From assembly GCA_017539165.1 (NCBI GenBank), contig JAFYHN010000005.1, forward strand, positions 28,863 through 92,862: 64,000 bases of DNA, read 5' to 3'. Positions 1 through 8,970 of this stretch are shown one piece after another. The translations under genes and the position numbers were made by a program. Each line of letters starts with the position of its first letter. Position 1 is the stretch's first letter. The notes beneath the pieces were generated by a model. It made no database searches and was not told where the DNA came from. It saw only the letters and a list, made by a program, of their open reading frames with translations. Source of the stretch: Eubacterium sp. (GTDB lineage Bacteria > Bacillota > Clostridia > Lachnospirales > Lachnospiraceae).

Positions 1-2
1 GA

Positions 3-410
3 CTGGCATTTGCCTTCGCATGGCTGGTTATATGTACAGTGGTGGTTGCTATTATTAATGGAAATGACACCATACCGGTTGAATTTCTTGTTAAGCTGTT
101 TGTTTTATGTTTCTGGGGAGTGATCTCATTTGTAGTCAGTTTTAAGAATAAGCGTGTTGAAAAGAAGGGATTTATCTTTCAGTTGTCATTATCCTACATC
201 CTGTTTATTCCTGTTGAGATAGTAATGTTTTACTTTATGGGGATATTCGAGACACAAGGGAACATATATTCCTGGGTGATATTTGGTGTGATAGTGATAT
301 TGGCCTATGTGATCGCAGTACTTGTTGACACACTTATTATGAAGAAGGATGCCGTGATATACACTGAAAAAATGAATGAGTATGTGCAGAAAAGTAAACT
401 CGGTTCATGA
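3..410 (+). CDS. Small four-helix membrane protein, 5' end outside window (DUF3021-like)
   Basis: The reading frame is open from the first bases of the window to a TGA at 408-410, so the gene starts upstream. A GTG at 39 is in frame, but the hydrophobic sequence continues above it without a stop and no ribosome binding site precedes it. The visible part has four hydrophobic segments of about 18-25 residues joined by short charged loops, and a short charged C-terminal tail (KLGS end). Size and topology resemble DUF3021 membrane proteins, which are often encoded beside LytTR-domain regulators. No LytTR gene can be seen because the upstream side is cut off. The function is unknown and the family assignment is tentative. 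Confidence 0.6.
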   Translation: MAFAFAWLVICTVVVAIINGNDTIPVEFLVKLFVLCFWGVISFVVSFKNKRVEKKGFIFQLSLSYILFIPVEIVMFYFMGIFETQGNIYSWVIFGVIVILAYVIAVLVDTLIMKKDAVIYTEKMNEYVQKSKLGS

Positions 411-498
411 ATGAATAAATATTGAAATCATCGGAGTGAGCAGATTGAAAATAGTAACTGAAAAGTCGCAGTATTTCTCTACGCACTCCGTAACTATA

Positions 499-1110
499 TC
501 AGTATTCTCTTTTATATAGCTTTTTCCAGAAGTCGATGATCCTGCGATAGTCGGTCAGCATTTTATCGACATCGAGATTTCCTTCCTGCTGCATTCTATA
601 AACATATCCTTCTGAAGCCAGGTACATATCCTGGTACATCATTTCAAGATCGAGCCCTTCTTTAAAGTCCTTGGGATCAAGCTTTGGGATATTTTTATTC
701 GTTTTGAGTTTTGTATAAGGTTTAATGATCTCCTGTATTCCGGCCCTTATCTCTTCGTCATCTTCATAATATGCTTTCATGGCAAAGTTGCTCATATCAG
801 GATAAGCTTTCATCATCTGTGCCTTGGCATACAGCCCCTTATACATCATTTCAAAGATATCAGATTCATTAAAACAGCCGGAACTCACCAGATAATTCAT
901 AGTGAGCTCTTCAGCTTTTTTTATTAGAAAAAGATAAAGTTCTTTCTTATTCTTATAATAGAAGAATAGAAGGGATTTGCTGATATCAGCCTCATTTGCT
1001 ATCTCGAGCATGGGGCTTTTTTTGTATGAATTTTTAGAAAAAACGCGGAAACCTGCATTCAATATGCGGTCCTGTTTTTCCTGAGGAAGTGAGTAAAACT
1101 TTTCGTTCAT
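499..1110 (-). CDS. TetR/AcrR-family transcriptional regulator of the adjacent ABC exporter
   Basis: This 203-residue protein has an N-terminal helix-turn-helix at about residues 10-55, with the family pattern of a short helix, a turn (EIANEADISKSLLFFYYKNK) and a Lys-rich recognition helix. A mostly helical ligand-binding or dimer domain follows, as usual for TetR proteins. It is the last gene of a leftward operon: ABC ATPase, ABC permease, then this gene 21 bases after the permease stop. A GGAGAT ribosome binding site lies upstream of the ATG. A palindrome over the operon start site (2863-2879) is a plausible operator, so the protein probably represses its own operon until an exported substrate binds. 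The substrate cannot be told from sequence. Confidence 0.85.
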   Translation of the reverse strand: MNEKFYSLPQEKQDRILNAGFRVFSKNSYKKSPMLEIANEADISKSLLFFYYKNKKELYLFLIKKAEELTMNYLVSSGCFNESDIFEMMYKGLYAKAQMMKAYPDMSNFAMKAYYEDDEEIRAGIQEIIKPYTKLKTNKNIPKLDPKDFKEGLDLEMMYQDMYLASEGYVYRMQQEGNLDVDKMLTDYRRIIDFWKKLYKREY

Positions 1111-1131
1111 CGTATTATCTCCATATATTTA

Positions 1132-1920
1132 TTACGCAGATATATCCTTCTTTGTGTATTTGGCGTAAGCTGCGACTATACATACGACTATTATTATCAT
1201 ACCTGGGATAAGGTACTCTATCTTTATCTCATTATTATTTATAATATCGGCTCCTTCAGTATAACCGAAAGGAGTTATATACTTAAGAAATTCAGCATCT
1301 TCTGATATATTTGCGATTATATTTAAAAGATACATAAGACCTGCGATTCCTATTCCGATGCCCATTCCGGCTCTCTTGATAAATGCAGAGATTCCGAAAC
1401 ATATTCCGGCTATTTCGAACTGCATGAGAAGATAGGCAATATGGAAGAGTATAAGCTCTTTCCAGAATATTTCTTCATCGATCATCTGAATCGAAATGAT
1501 AGTGCAGATAAATACAATAACATTCATTATAATGATTATGGCAAATGTACTTATAAGCTTTTCGGTTATTATCTTTGTTCTTGAAACCGGGTGTGTCATC
1601 AGGAATTCAGCAGTTCTTTCACGTTCTTCCTTCATAAGAGAGGAGATTCCTATTATTGCGGCGAAGAAGGCTCCGCCGATACCCAGCATATTTCCTCCTT
1701 CTACTGCGTAGAAACCTACCAGAGTTCCGAAGTTCAGCTGATCCATTCCGAATGCAGCTGTGAAGTTCCCCATAGATGAGAACATATCGTTTACATCGTT
1801 CATCTGAGATTCCATATCGGGATACATCAGTACGCATATAGCGACGAGAAGTCCTATTGAAAGACTCCAGATGATTATCGATAGTCTTTGTGATTTTATT
1901 TCCTGTTTAAATATAGTCAT
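1132..1920 (-). CDS. ABC-2 type transporter permease
   Basis: The protein of about 262 residues has six predicted transmembrane helices, in the one-pair-plus-four arrangement of ABC-2 permeases. Gly-rich segments lie near the second helix, and the motif LMTHPVSR, common in ABC-2 permeases after the first cytoplasmic loop (P-S/V-R type), is present. I place the start at the ATG at 1920 because GAGGT lies 8 bases upstream of it. An in-frame ATG at 1938 would overlap the ATPase stop but has no ribosome binding site. It forms the membrane half of an exporter with the ATPase directly upstream. The substrate is unknown; similar TetR-linked pairs often export peptides, antibiotics or toxic lipids. 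Confidence 0.85.
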   Translation of the reverse strand: MTIFKQEIKSQRLSIIIWSLSIGLLVAICVLMYPDMESQMNDVNDMFSSMGNFTAAFGMDQLNFGTLVGFYAVEGGNMLGIGGAFFAAIIGISSLMKEERERTAEFLMTHPVSRTKIITEKLISTFAIIIIMNVIVFICTIISIQMIDEEIFWKELILFHIAYLLMQFEIAGICFGISAFIKRAGMGIGIGIAGLMYLLNIIANISEDAEFLKYITPFGYTEGADIINNNEIKIEYLIPGMIIIVVCIVAAYAKYTKKDISA

Positions 1921-1930
1921 GGTTTTTACC

Positions 1931-2815
1931 TCATTCATAGTAATTCATGAATATCTCTTCAAGGCTTGGTTCAGTTATATTCAGGTCTTTGATGTTCATT
2001 CTTGATAGATTTTCAAGAAGAAGCTGAATCTTGCCGTTATATAGAAAATCAACTGAACAGCTTTTTTCATTTGTTTTGAAATCTGATACGTGTTTTGAAT
2101 TTTCGAGAGTTTTTGTCAGTTCATTTATATCTCCTGTAACGGATACTTTCTTAGCACCGGTTTCTTCTATCTTATCGACGGTGTCGGACATTATTATCCG
2201 GCCTTCCTTTATAAAGGCGGCAGTTCTGCAGTAATTCTGTACCTCAGAGAGTATATGAGATGAGAAGAATATAGTTGCTCCGTTATCATTCTCTTCGGTA
2301 AGGATATTGAAGAATTCACGCTGCATCAGAGGGTCAAGTCCGGATGTAGGTTCATCCAGAATGAGAAGTTTAGGACTGTGCTGAACTGCGCATACGATTC
2401 CAACTTTCTTGCGATTGCCGAGAGACAGGTCATCAACATTTTTAGAAGTATCAAGTCCTAAACGTTCGCAGAGCTGCTGAACTTTATCCTTGCAGTCGGT
2501 CTTGCGAAGAGCAGCAGAGTATCTGATCACATCTTTAACCTTCATTTTGTGATAGAAATTAATCTCTGAAGGAAGATAACCAACTTCAGTAAGTATCTTC
2601 TTGTTATCTTTTACGATATCGTAGTCCATGATCGTTGCTGAACCGCTTGTTGGACTGATCAGTCCGAGTAGGGTTCTGATCGTGGTGGATTTGCCGGCTC
2701 CGTTAGGACCGATAAATCCGAAGAAATCGCCTTCCTCGATATTAAGATTTAGATTATTGATTCCACGGCTTTTACCATATGTTTTGGTAAGGCTGATTGT
2801 TTCTATAATATTCAT
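1931..2815 (-). CDS. ABC transporter ATP-binding protein (BcrA/CcmA type)
   Basis: This 294-residue ATPase shows Walker A (GPNGAGKST, about residues 37-45), a signature motif in the variant form LSLGNRKKVG, Walker B with LLILDEPTSGLDP, and a switch histidine in SSHILSEV. The C-terminal 80 residues match the accessory region of drug-exporter ATPases. The start is the ATG at 2815, with AAAGGAG six bases upstream; an in-frame ATG at 2839 lacks a site. It is the first gene of the leftward exporter operon and has a TATAAT -10 box and a TetR-like palindrome just upstream. It powers the neighbouring ABC-2 permease. Confidence 0.9.
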   Translation of the reverse strand: MNIIETISLTKTYGKSRGINNLNLNIEEGDFFGFIGPNGAGKSTTIRTLLGLISPTSGSATIMDYDIVKDNKKILTEVGYLPSEINFYHKMKVKDVIRYSAALRKTDCKDKVQQLCERLGLDTSKNVDDLSLGNRKKVGIVCAVQHSPKLLILDEPTSGLDPLMQREFFNILTEENDNGATIFFSSHILSEVQNYCRTAAFIKEGRIIMSDTVDKIEETGAKKVSVTGDINELTKTLENSKHVSDFKTNEKSCSVDFLYNGKIQLLLENLSRMNIKDLNITEPSLEEIFMNYYE

Positions 2816-2862
2816 ACGTACTCCTTTTATGCTATGCATTGTCTGGAATGAATTTTAACCTA

Positions 2863-2902
2863 TTGACCGGCCCGGTTAATAACTATTATAATCCATTGAC
2901 CG
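2863..2902 (-). promoter_or_regulatory. Promoter and probable TetR operator of the ABC exporter operon
   Basis: On the minus strand a TATAAT box (bases 2890-2885) places the start of transcription near 2878. Over that point lies the palindrome TTGACCGG-C-CCGGTTAA (2863-2879; 7 of 8 pairs match). A further half site TTGACCG lies at 2896-2902, upstream of the -10 box. The -35 region is poor. An operator over the start site is the usual arrangement for TetR repression. The link to the TetR gene at 499-1110 is inferred from operon membership. Confidence 0.6.
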
Positions 2903-3075
2903 TTTTTGAGAAGACCCTAAAATACATATTTTTTGAGAGTAAAAAAAGATTTAAGATACCTTTAATGTTAAGTTAAGGTTAGATATGATAAACTGTCCAT
3001 GTAGTTTAAAACTAGCTGTGTTGCATTTTAATATGCTTATATTAAGCAACTGATATTTAAAAGATTGGGAAAAAG

Positions 3076-4659
3076 ATGAATAAAAAACTTAAAATCTATA
3101 AGATTAAAAATGAATATGGTGTTGATCCGCGCGAACTTTGTGATATCAAGGAAGCCAGAGAAATGATAGAACGAGTCAGTATCTATCATAATCTTAAGGG
3201 CAAAGATCATATGATCGATTCAATAACCTGGAATGATCTGGAAATGGATGAAGTATTTCATCTTGTAAATCATACCAGAAGTTATGCAGGTGAGCAGGTT
3301 TTGTATCACATACTTCATGGATCTGAAACTGAAAAGAGAGACAGAATTGATAAAGAAGCTGATTATTTTGCTCAGAATGAAGATGAAAGAATAAATATGG
3401 AACTAGGTCTGATGAATATCGGAAAGGGATATCTGAATTATTATATCCCTGATGTGATTGATGGGTTCGGAAAAATTCTGGTCAGGAATACATATATATA
3501 TCCGTTACTGCTGATCGCTCTGATTTTATCTCTTATTGGTACTATCTTTCATTCGTCATTTATTCTGTTTTTGCTAGTCTTCGCAATCATTAACCTGTTT
3601 GTCTATCTGATCTTTAAGCTCAGGTTTGAAAATGAACTCACATCACTTGGTTCGATCAGAGAGTTTATTCTGTTTTGTGATAATCTGAAGAAATCAGATA
3701 AGCTTTCAGAGCTATATCTTACAGATGAAGACAAGAAAAAACTGTCAAGGCTTTGTAAGATGACTAAAGTGCTTGAACTATACAGACAGCGAAGCATGAT
3801 GCAGAATTCAGGTAATCCACTCGGTGGATTATTAGAGTACCTGCTAGGGATTACTCTGATTGATCCTATATGCTGCATAGGAGTGATAAAAAGAATTCAG
3901 GCGTATAAAGATGACATACTGGACTTTTATGAGCTGACAGGATGGATTGATATGGTGATATCGGTTGCATCTTTCAGGGAATGTATGGACTCTTGTAAGC
4001 CGGAGATAAAAGAATCCGGATATATTGAATGTGAACAGATATATCATCCGATGCTGAAGAGCCCTGTAAAGAATGATCTCGATATGAAGCGTAACTGTTT
4101 CTTTACGGGAGCAAATGCAACAGGTAAATCTACTTTTATGAAAGCTCTTGCGATAAATGTAATCTTAGGCGAAACAATCTATACATGTACTGCCGACAGG
4201 ATGACATTTCCTGATATGTATGTTATGACGTCTATGGCGTTAAGAGATGATGTTTTAATGGGAGAAAGCTACTATGTTCGCGAAATCAAGTATCTGAAGC
4301 GAATGCTGGAGGTGGCGGATTCCGGTAAGAAGACAATGATCGTTATTGACGAGATTCTGAAGGGAACGAACACTAAGGAACGAATCGCCGCTTCAAGAGC
4401 TGTTCTGGATTATCTTGCTGACAGGAATGCGGTTGTTATCGCAGCTACTCATGATATGGAACTTGTGGAATTTATGGATGATAAGTATGATGCGTATTAT
4501 TTTGATTGCGATATAGAGGATGGTGAAGTAAAATTCAATTATGTGCTTCATCAGGGTAAGAATAAAGTGACAAATGCCATAATGCTTATGAAGGGAATGG
4601 AGTTCCCGGATGTTATCATAGGGCATGCAATCGAATACTCTGAAGAGAGCGTGGCTTAA
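3076..4659 (+). CDS. Membrane-associated MutS-like ATPase (MutS domain V plus transmembrane helices)
   Basis: The C-terminal third is a MutS-type ABC ATPase: Walker A GANATGKST (about residues 344-352), then MTSMALRDDVLMGESYYVREI with the MutS Q-loop/signature region, and Walker B VIDEILKGTN (about 420) followed by RIAASRAVLDYL and a switch histidine in AATHDMEL. The N-terminal part has no MutS mismatch-recognition domain. It carries two adjacent hydrophobic helices (about 140-158 and 160-183) and then a helical region like MutS lever/core. At 527 residues it is far shorter than true MutS (about 850). Such proteins are usually annotated as MutS family but have no proven repair role. It stands alone, with a TTTAAT-17-TATGAT promoter around 2960-3000. 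Confidence 0.75.
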   Translation: MNKKLKIYKIKNEYGVDPRELCDIKEAREMIERVSIYHNLKGKDHMIDSITWNDLEMDEVFHLVNHTRSYAGEQVLYHILHGSETEKRDRIDKEADYFAQNEDERINMELGLMNIGKGYLNYYIPDVIDGFGKILVRNTYIYPLLLIALILSLIGTIFHSSFILFLLVFAIINLFVYLIFKLRFENELTSLGSIREFILFCDNLKKSDKLSELYLTDEDKKKLSRLCKMTKVLELYRQRSMMQNSGNPLGGLLEYLLGITLIDPICCIGVIKRIQAYKDDILDFYELTGWIDMVISVASFRECMDSCKPEIKESGYIECEQIYHPMLKSPVKNDLDMKRNCFFTGANATGKSTFMKALAINVILGETIYTCTADRMTFPDMYVMTSMALRDDVLMGESYYVREIKYLKRMLEVADSGKKTMIVIDEILKGTNTKERIAASRAVLDYLADRNAVVIAATHDMELVEFMDDKYDAYYFDCDIEDGEVKFNYVLHQGKNKVTNAIMLMKGMEFPDVIIGHAIEYSEESVA

Positions 4660-4693
4660 ATAATTTAACAAGATATATTTAGGAGGCAACGAT

Positions 4694-7168
4694 ATGAAAA
4701 TAGTTGCACTTGATGAAAAATGGACTTTTAGAAGAGGTTTTCTTGATTCGCTTGCCGGGATGAAAGCAGATCCGGGCGTAGATGTTAATCTTCCTCATGA
4801 TGGCATGATAGGGACAGATGTTTCGGCTGATGCACCGTCAAACGTCGACAGTGCATATTATAAGGGTGACCAGACGAACTACACGAAGAGTGTTTTTATC
4901 CCAAAAGAGTGGGAGAATGATTCAATCGGACTTCAGTTCGACGGTGCAATGATGAATGTCACCGTAGATATAAATGGATATCGTGTTGGAAAACAGAATT
5001 ACGGATATGCTCCATTCTATGTTGATCTAACAGATTATATTGCGTTCGGTGAGGAGAATCGTATCATCGTAAATGTGAATACAAGTATGTATTCCAATTC
5101 CCGCTGGTATACCGGATCTGGACTTTTCAGAGGCGTTAAGCTCTGTCATGGACCTAAGGTTCATGTTGTTACGGACGGAATATATGTTTATACAAAAACG
5201 CTGGACGTCGACTATGCATTTTTAGAGGCTCAGATAGAGGTGGAAAATGCCACTTCAGAAAACAGACTTGCTAAGGTAGATATATCAATTACAGAAGATG
5301 GTAAAGATGAGATTCTTGCTAAAGCTGAGCGTGTGATTCAGATAAATCCTCGTTCGACGGAAACTGCTATACAGGCAGTAAATCTTAAAAATCCTAAGCT
5401 CTGGAGTGCTGAGACACCTAACCTGTATAAGGTTAAGGTAAGTGTCAGTGATATCGGAGTATATCGTACGCATTTCACGAAGTCTTCTAACGTTACTGTG
5501 GATGAGGCAGATACTCTTTTCGGAGTAAGGACGATAACAGCTGATTCGATCCATGGACTTCGAATAAATGGAAAAGAAACGAAGTTAAAAGGAGGCTGTG
5601 TCCATCATGATAACGGCTTGCTTGGTGCAGTCAGCTTTTATGAGATAGAAGCGAGAAGAGTGAAAAAACTGAAGGAAGTAGGTTTTAACGCGATAAGAAC
5701 CGCACATAATCCTCCTTCGGCTGCACTTATAGAAGCCTGCGACAGACTTGGAATGTATGTGTTTGATGAGGCATTTGATTCCTGGGGAATCGCCAAGAGG
5801 AGCGGAGATTACAGCAGATTTTTTGAAAATGACTGGCAGAAGGACCTTACTGCATTTGTAAAACGTGATCGTTCACATCCTTGTGTGATCATGTGGTCCA
5901 CAGGAAATGAGATTCCGGAACGAGGCGGTCTTGGAAATGGTTATACTTTGGCTGCAAAGCTCGCAAATGCATTTAAAGAACTGGATAGAACAAGACCTGT
6001 AAGTAACGGAATCTGTTCTCTCTGGAGCGGGCTGGATGATGAGCTTGCAGAAGGAAAGAACCAGGAGCAGAATTCTGCCGACGGTCTGGATTCAAACCAA
6101 TGGGAAACTGTAACGGAACCATTTACTAATGGTATGGATATAGTAGGATATAACTATATGGAAGATCTGTATGAGCGTGATCATGAGATGTTTCCGGAAC
6201 GAGTGATTCTTGGTTCAGAGAATTACCCAAAGGAGATAGGATTCAGATGGCCTATGGTAGAAAGCCATCCTTATGTAATAGGTGATTTTACCTGGACAGC
6301 ATGGGATTATCTTGGTGAATCCGGAATCGGAAAAGCGGTTTATGTTGAGCCGGGAAATCCGCTTATAGAAAAAGGTCCTTGGGCTATAATGCCTATGGAA
6401 ACTTCTCCGTATCCTTGGAGAACTGCAAATTGCGGAGATTTTGATATAAACGGTCATATGCTCCCTCAGGGAGCTTACAGAAGTGTTGTATGGGGAAGTG
6501 ACAGGACATTTCTTTATACGAGACACCCTGATACATTTGATAAAGTTGAGCTGATGAGTATGTGGGGATTTCCATCATTTTATTCTGACTGGAATTATAA
6601 AGGATATGAAGGAAAGCCTGTAAAACTTACTGTGTTTTCAAAAGCTGAGGAGGTTGAAGTTATTATAAATGGCCGTTCGCTCGGTAAAAAGGCAGTTAAT
6701 AGATCAGGAATCATGCCGGATTCGGTTGATTTTGATGTAACTTACGAACCTGGAACGGTTGTGGCAATCAGTTTTTCTAATGGAAATGAAGTCAGTAGGG
6801 ATACTCTTGTAACAGCAGGAGAGCCCGCAACCATTGCCCTTCTTCCTGAGAAGGAGACTATGAAGGCTGACGGGCATGACCTGATATATGTAGGAATAGA
6901 GATTAGGGACAAGGAAGGGAATATTGTTCCGAATGCAAGTATTCCTTTAAATGCAAAGGTGTCAGGTTCAGCATTTCTCGCGGGATTCGGATCTGGTAAT
7001 CCGGTTACCGAAGAGAATTATACTGACAATCAGGCTGTTACATATCGTGGAAGAGCAACATTGATCATTCGTTCGGGATACGAGAGCGGGCCTGTTGAAC
7101 TGTCAGTATCAGCTGACGGATTTGAAAAAGTAAATATTTCACTTACATGTACGGATTCCATTCGTTGA
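4694..7168 (+). CDS. Glycoside hydrolase family 2 beta-galactosidase
   Basis: This 824-residue protein has the GH2 layout: an N-terminal jelly-roll sugar-binding domain with NLPHDGMIG near residue 36, an immunoglobulin-like domain (about 170-290), and a TIM barrel. The acid/base Glu lies in WSTGNEIPE (about residue 407) and the nucleophile Glu in ILGSENYPK (about 508). The tail contains DUF4982-like and Ig-like domains, including DGHDLIYVGIEIRDKEGN. There is no signal peptide, so it acts in the cytoplasm on imported galactosides. AGGAGG precedes the ATG. The last 26 bases overlap the convergent hydrolase gene. Exact specificity (galactoside or glucuronide) cannot be fixed by sequence reading; the galactosidase call follows the GSE nucleophile context and the DUF4982 tail. 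Confidence 0.88.
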   Translation: MKIVALDEKWTFRRGFLDSLAGMKADPGVDVNLPHDGMIGTDVSADAPSNVDSAYYKGDQTNYTKSVFIPKEWENDSIGLQFDGAMMNVTVDINGYRVGKQNYGYAPFYVDLTDYIAFGEENRIIVNVNTSMYSNSRWYTGSGLFRGVKLCHGPKVHVVTDGIYVYTKTLDVDYAFLEAQIEVENATSENRLAKVDISITEDGKDEILAKAERVIQINPRSTETAIQAVNLKNPKLWSAETPNLYKVKVSVSDIGVYRTHFTKSSNVTVDEADTLFGVRTITADSIHGLRINGKETKLKGGCVHHDNGLLGAVSFYEIEARRVKKLKEVGFNAIRTAHNPPSAALIEACDRLGMYVFDEAFDSWGIAKRSGDYSRFFENDWQKDLTAFVKRDRSHPCVIMWSTGNEIPERGGLGNGYTLAAKLANAFKELDRTRPVSNGICSLWSGLDDELAEGKNQEQNSADGLDSNQWETVTEPFTNGMDIVGYNYMEDLYERDHEMFPERVILGSENYPKEIGFRWPMVESHPYVIGDFTWTAWDYLGESGIGKAVYVEPGNPLIEKGPWAIMPMETSPYPWRTANCGDFDINGHMLPQGAYRSVVWGSDRTFLYTRHPDTFDKVELMSMWGFPSFYSDWNYKGYEGKPVKLTVFSKAEEVEVIINGRSLGKKAVNRSGIMPDSVDFDVTYEPGTVVAISFSNGNEVSRDTLVTAGEPATIALLPEKETMKADGHDLIYVGIEIRDKEGNIVPNASIPLNAKVSGSAFLAGFGSGNPVTEENYTDNQAVTYRGRATLIIRSGYESGPVELSVSADGFEKVNISLTCTDSIR

Positions 7169-8120
7169 TGGTGTCAAGTACTGAAGGTAGATTGAAAAGA
7201 TGAAGGTAGTGAGGCCCATTTAGCTTTACTACCTTTCCTTTTGGATTGGTAATAAGTTCTGAATGGACGTTTTCCCACTCTGGTATCATTGAACAGTTAT
7301 CAGATGATACCATATAGAGAACGGGGATGTTTTCAGGAAACTTTACACCTCTTAGTTCGTTCATGTTGTCGGTCATTTTTCTGATCTCGTTCATCTGAGT
7401 TGCATTAAGCTGATTAGTACAGCTCATGGCAAGGAACATCTTCTGATCGTCAGCAGAAAGCGTAGGGATACACTCAATTGTCGAATTGAACGAGAGTTCC
7501 GTGGTGAGTCTGTAGATTCCAGTATTGATCAATAGCGTCTTCATTCGTTTAAATGTTTTATACATGTTATCTGATCTGGCAGAAACAGGACATACATCGT
7601 CCTGGCATGGTACAGATGTGTCGATACCTATAAAAGCTTTAACCTCTTCAGGGTACATGTTAGCGTATTTAAGTGAATAAAGTCCGGATATGGAGTGACC
7701 GATGATAGTGTATCTGTCATATCCGAGAGAAGACATTAATTCATGAAGCTCTTTGCAATAGTTTTCGGATGACCTTTCACGTGTTGTGCTGTCACTTAGA
7801 CCGTAACCGAGAGGCTCATACATAACTATCTTGTATTTATCTGCAAGTCCCTTGGCAAATGCGTCAAATTCGTAGTGTACGGATGAGCATCCGTGTCCAG
7901 GAAGGATAACAGCTACTTCGTCGGATGGACTGTCATAGAATGTGTAGTTTATTCTTTCACCTGTTGAAAGAGTGTAGTATGTGCCATATGCATTGCTATA
8001 GGTTGAACTATCTTCCTTACATTTAAATACATTTCTTATAGCCAGAACAGCTACTGCCAGTATTAATATAGCCAGGATTACCAGAATTACCTTTCCTATC
8101 TTTTTTAGTATTTTGCTCAT
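7143..8120 (-). CDS. Membrane-anchored alpha/beta hydrolase
   Basis: This 325-residue protein has an N-terminal transmembrane anchor (residues 11-31) and an alpha/beta hydrolase fold. The oxyanion-hole motif LPGHG lies near residue 73, the nucleophile elbow is GHSISG with Ser143, and a likely catalytic Asp (VSSDNCSM) and His (GPHYLHLF) lie near the C-terminus. It follows the TetR gene by 10 bases, so the two form an operon, and TetR probably controls the hydrolase. The substrate is unknown; ester or amide hydrolysis at the outer face of the membrane is likely. Its 3' end overlaps the convergent GH2 gene by 26 bases. Confidence 0.85.
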   Translation of the reverse strand: MSKILKKIGKVILVILAILILAVAVLAIRNVFKCKEDSSTYSNAYGTYYTLSTGERINYTFYDSPSDEVAVILPGHGCSSVHYEFDAFAKGLADKYKIVMYEPLGYGLSDSTTRERSSENYCKELHELMSSLGYDRYTIIGHSISGLYSLKYANMYPEEVKAFIGIDTSVPCQDDVCPVSARSDNMYKTFKRMKTLLINTGIYRLTTELSFNSTIECIPTLSADDQKMFLAMSCTNQLNATQMNEIRKMTDNMNELRGVKFPENIPVLYMVSSDNCSMIPEWENVHSELITNPKGKVVKLNGPHYLHLFNLPSVLDTINEWNPYM

Positions 8121-8130
8121 AATTTTCTCC

Positions 8131-8796
8131 TTATCTGTTACAGCCCAGAAGTGAAATCAGGGTCTCATAGAATCCTTTAAAGATAGATTTTGTATCATAT
8201 TCTACTTCTGACTGAATTTTTTGTGTTATTGAATACTGAAGAAGTATTCCTTTGTAAATAGTGAGGAAATATTCCACGAGGTCATCAACCGGCATGACTG
8301 GCTTCATATTTCCTTTTTTTGTTTCTCTTTTTATGTATTCAGTTAGAGCGGAGCAGAGAAATGCTCCGTTGTTTTTGTCTTCAGTATTTATGTGTTTCAT
8401 TATGTTTAGAATACGCTTAGGTTCGTGAATGCAGAATATATCGAACTGAATGCTTAGCATCAGCACATCCGGATTAAGGGATGTCATATATTCTTCAATG
8501 AACTTGCAAAGCTCCTTTAAAACCTTATCGGGTTTTTCAGATGAACTGTTTTCCCCTAAGATATTCTGGATATCATCTGAAAAAGATGTATCTTTGTTAA
8601 CCTTAACGATAAGCGCGCTAAGTATCTCGTCAAGATTATTGTAGTATCTGTAGATGCCGCCGCGGGCCATTCCGACCTCATCACGTACATCTTTCAGGGT
8701 GATGCTGCTGATGGATTTTGAAAGAGCTACCTTGTATGCAGCATTTATTATTTCTTCTCTTTTGATATCAAAGTATTCTTCAGAAACTTTTGGCAT
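8131..8796 (-). CDS. TetR-family transcriptional regulator
   Basis: This 221-residue regulator has a helix-turn-helix at about residues 15-60 (ITLKDVRDEVGMARGGIYRY), the classical TetR recognition pattern. The start is the ATG at 8796, with GGAGGT upstream. An upstream in-frame ATG at 8895 lies within the promoter and is rejected. The gene is first in an operon with the alpha/beta hydrolase. Its promoter contains two copies of TGAAC-N4-GTTCA, one touching the -10 box, which strongly suggests autoregulation. The ligand is unknown. Confidence 0.88.
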   Translation of the reverse strand: MPKVSEEYFDIKREEIINAAYKVALSKSISSITLKDVRDEVGMARGGIYRYYNNLDEILSALIVKVNKDTSFSDDIQNILGENSSSEKPDKVLKELCKFIEEYMTSLNPDVLMLSIQFDIFCIHEPKRILNIMKHINTEDKNNGAFLCSALTEYIKRETKKGNMKPVMPVDDLVEYFLTIYKGILLQYSITQKIQSEVEYDTKSIFKGFYETLISLLGCNR

Positions 8797-8829
8797 GATC
8801 GATCTACCTCCTGTATCCTTCGTAAAAAA

Positions 8830-8895
8830 TGAACCGTAGTTCACTTTTAAAAATGAACTGAGGTTCATTTTATTTTGTGATGTGCATTTTGTCAA
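8830..8895 (-). promoter_or_regulatory. Promoter and double palindromic operator of the TetR-hydrolase operon
   Basis: Minus-strand -35 TTGACA (8895-8890), 17-base spacer, -10 TAAAAT (8872-8867). Two identical-arm palindromes TGAAC-N4-GTTCA lie at 8854-8867 and 8830-8843, centred 24 bp apart. The first overlaps the -10 box and start site, the second covers the early transcribed region. The palindromes differ only in their 4-base centres. The TetR product of the first gene is the natural binding protein. Confidence 0.8.
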
Positions 8896-8903
8896 GAGTA
8901 AAT

Positions 8904-8932
8904 TTGAAAATTTTTAGGAATTATATTATTAT
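8904..8932 (+). promoter_or_regulatory. Sigma-A promoter of the flavodoxin gene
   Basis: TTGAAA (8904-8909), 17-base spacer, TATTAT (8927-8932). It is divergent from the TetR promoter, and the two -35 boxes lie only 8 bases apart, so binding at the TetR operators could also influence this promoter, though no palindrome overlaps it directly. Confidence 0.65.
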
Positions 8933-8970
8933 CTTATGGGTAATGAGTGAATATATGAAAGGGGACTGAT

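Noticed and set aside
430-489. Inverted repeat CGGAGTG...CACTCCG between the first two genes as a terminator
   Set aside because: Only 7 bp with a 46-base loop and no T tract next to it; too weak to call.
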